This document shows positions 62,762-64,000 of a stretch of DNA of 64,000 nt, in pieces. This stretch comes from Acidiflorens sp963806985 (GTDB lineage: Bacteria; Acidobacteriota; Terriglobia; Terriglobales; Acidobacteriaceae), in assembly GCA_963806985.1 (NCBI GenBank), contig CAWDZV010000007.1:2294001-2358000 (forward strand), read 5' to 3'. Position 1 is the stretch's first letter; the number at the start of each line of letters is the position of its first letter. Position numbers and translations under genes: made by a program. Under the pieces are notes generated by a model, which worked only from the letters and a program-made list of their open reading frames with translations, did no database searches and was not told the DNA's origin.

Positions 62762-63409
62762 GTGATCGCCCGCGTCATGCTCGCCCGCTTCGTCCTTATC
62801 ATCACATTTGCGATCGCGGCAGGATCGAGACTCGCGGCCGAAGACTCCTCCGCGTCGCCGGGCGATCGGTTAACTCCGGTGACACGCCAGGAAGTGTGGC
62901 AGGCCGTAGTCGCCGAGCTCCACGAGGCAGGACTTTCGGGGCTACAGCTGCCTCGGATCGAGGATCTTGATCTGCCGGTCGCCGTCCCGGCCGTTGCCGC
63001 GCGGAAGTTGCGGGTCTCGTCGGGTTGTTGGGACAACGGCTCGGAACGCGTCCAATTTCGGCTAGAGTGCGGCGAAACTGGGCAGTGTCTACCGTTCCTA
63101 GCCTATGTTCAGGTTCATCGCCATGACGGCGGCGGCGCAGACGAACGCACCTTCGGCCGATTGTGCCGGCTGGCGTCCGTGTCGCGGCCAGCGCGGGAGG
63201 CGCCACCGACGCCTCTGGCGAAACCGACGGTGCGCCCCGGAGACCAGGCGACGGCGGTATTCCTCTCCGCCCGTTTACGAATCACCGCAAGGGTGACTTG
63301 TCTGGATCGTGGGCGCGAGGGCGAAAGCATTCGCGTGCGAAACCAGGATGGCGAGGTTTTCCGGGCGCGAGTTTCCGGCCCTGCCCTGTTGGAAGCCTTG
63401 CCGCAATAA
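62762..63409 (+). CDS. flgA: Flagellar P-ring assembly chaperone FlgA
   Basis: 215 residues. Signal peptide 1-26 (AAGSRLAAE). The C-terminal half has the SAF-like pattern (KPTVRPGDQATAVFLSARLRI, RVRNQDGEVFRARV) of FlgA, but overall conservation is modest. Position between flgG and flgH supports the call. GTG 62762 or ATG 62777 can start it. Confidence 0.75.
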   Translation: MIARVMLARFVLIITFAIAAGSRLAAEDSSASPGDRLTPVTRQEVWQAVVAELHEAGLSGLQLPRIEDLDLPVAVPAVAARKLRVSSGCWDNGSERVQFRLECGETGQCLPFLAYVQVHRHDGGGADERTFGRLCRLASVSRPAREAPPTPLAKPTVRPGDQATAVFLSARLRITARVTCLDRGREGESIRVRNQDGEVFRARVSGPALLEALPQ

Positions 63410-63464
63410 TAACCAGTTCGCGAAAGTTGTCAGTACCCCTTGTCCATGGCTAGGGAGGCATTAC

Positions 63465-64000
63465 GTGAACGTAGAACGCCCCGTGAAAGCCGCGCTCTGT
63501 TGCCTCTTGATATTTACGGGCTGGCTCCATGCGTCGAAGCGCGATACGGAGAAGAACAATCTGGCCAAATATCTTGCCCGTCTCCAGACGACGCAGCCGC
63601 CTGCATCGGCGCTTTCTCTGGGGAGCGTCTGGGTGGATTCCGGGCCTATGGCCTCGCTCAGTGCCGATTACAAGGCCATGGCCGTCGGGGACACGATCGA
63701 GATCGTTGTGGTGCAGGGACTGACCTCGTCGAACGCCAACTCGGTGAATACGGCGCGCACGTTAACCACCAGTTCGGGCATCAATTCCCTGCCCGGCAAG
63801 ATCAAGGTGGGAGGAGTATCGAGTCTTCTCGGGCTGAACTCCTCCGAGGCCTTGGCTGGCAAAGGCGCGGCTTCTACGGCTACGACCGTGACGACTAACC
63901 TGTCGGGCCGGGTGGTCGCGGTTCTCGCCGGCGGCACTCTCGTTGTGGAGGCCAAACGCATTATCAATATGAATAATGAGAAGCAAACGATCGTATTGCG
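63465..64000 (+). CDS. flgH: Flagellar L-ring protein FlgH (3' end outside window)
   Basis: 178 residues visible from GTG 63465 (GGGAGG six bases upstream). SLGSVWVDSGPMASLSADYKA and AVGDTIEIVVVQG, later SEALAGKGAAS and NNEKQTIVL, match FlgH. FlgH is usually a lipoprotein; here the leader KAALCCLLIFTGWLHAS has no proper lipobox Cys at its end. It would be exported but may not be lipidated. Frame runs to the window edge. Confidence 0.88.
   Translation, partial: MNVERPVKAALCCLLIFTGWLHASKRDTEKNNLAKYLARLQTTQPPASALSLGSVWVDSGPMASLSADYKAMAVGDTIEIVVVQGLTSSNANSVNTARTLTTSSGINSLPGKIKVGGVSSLLGLNSSEALAGKGAASTATTVTTNLSGRVVAVLAGGTLVVEAKRIINMNNEKQTIVL

Noticed and set aside
1..64000. CRISPR array, rRNA or tRNA genes
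   Set aside because: No regularly spaced identical repeats and no tRNA T-loop/acceptor pattern or rRNA signature were found on reading both strands.

Overview
The window looks like a chromosomal segment of a soil-type Acidobacteriota (Terriglobia). This is inferred from gene content and style: a TonB-dependent receptor with a carboxypeptidase-regulatory-like N-terminus, CADD-type, DUF374, DUF480, DinB and DUF1697 proteins, large repeat-rich secreted proteins, many intergenic palindromes, and FlgF/FlgG/FlgA/FlgH order. No rRNA, tRNA or CRISPR array was seen.

Layout. 1-11950: a prophage-like block transcribed leftward. It has three small regulatory-type proteins, a sigma-region-4-like protein, a dual-specificity phosphatase, a 1972-residue secreted protein with tail-fibre-type repeats, a secreted beta-helix/NodB-deacetylase fusion and a terminase large subunit that runs off the left edge. 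Rho-independent terminators separate the units. 12.2-16.8 kb: decayed ground with a broken endonuclease IV gene, a membrane protein, a CPBP protease and an IS1595-type transposase remnant. 16.8-41.5 kb: housekeeping and accessory genes: gyrB, queA, an aldolase, a broken SGNH hydrolase, a B12-riboswitch-controlled TonB receptor, ilvA, efp, acyP, apt, selD read through an in-frame UGA (Sec), a CADD-like protein, bacterioferritin and a cytochrome c. 41.6-49.4 kb: mnmG, a TlpA-like protein, two STAS proteins around a cold-shock gene, and tldE/tldD. 49.7-59.1 kb: a candidate PD-(D/E)XK protein, a UvrC-like protein without nuclease domain, a DnaC-like ATPase, HU, then the yceD-rpmF-plsX-fabD fatty-acid cluster, in which plsX carries a one-base frameshift. 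59.2-64 kb: motility, with cheY-cheX-cheX behind a good sigma-28 promoter, then flgF-flgG-flgA-flgH, the last running off the right edge.

Themes. (1) Palindromes are unusually dense. At least two families occur: G+C-rich REP-type hairpins, and longer imperfect inverted repeats built on an AGGTCAGATTGCAGAGGT core. Two palindromic segments appear to sit in frame inside mnmG. (2) Five genes are broken (nfo, SGNH hydrolase, DUF1697, plsX, transposase); single-base shifts in plsX, DUF1697 and the SGNH gene may be sequencing errors. (3) The selD gene appears to be a selenoprotein gene and would be mis-started by ordinary gene callers. No single previously undescribed system could be proven; the best candidates are the prophage-borne surface-polysaccharide module, the palindrome families and the PD-(D/E)XK protein.
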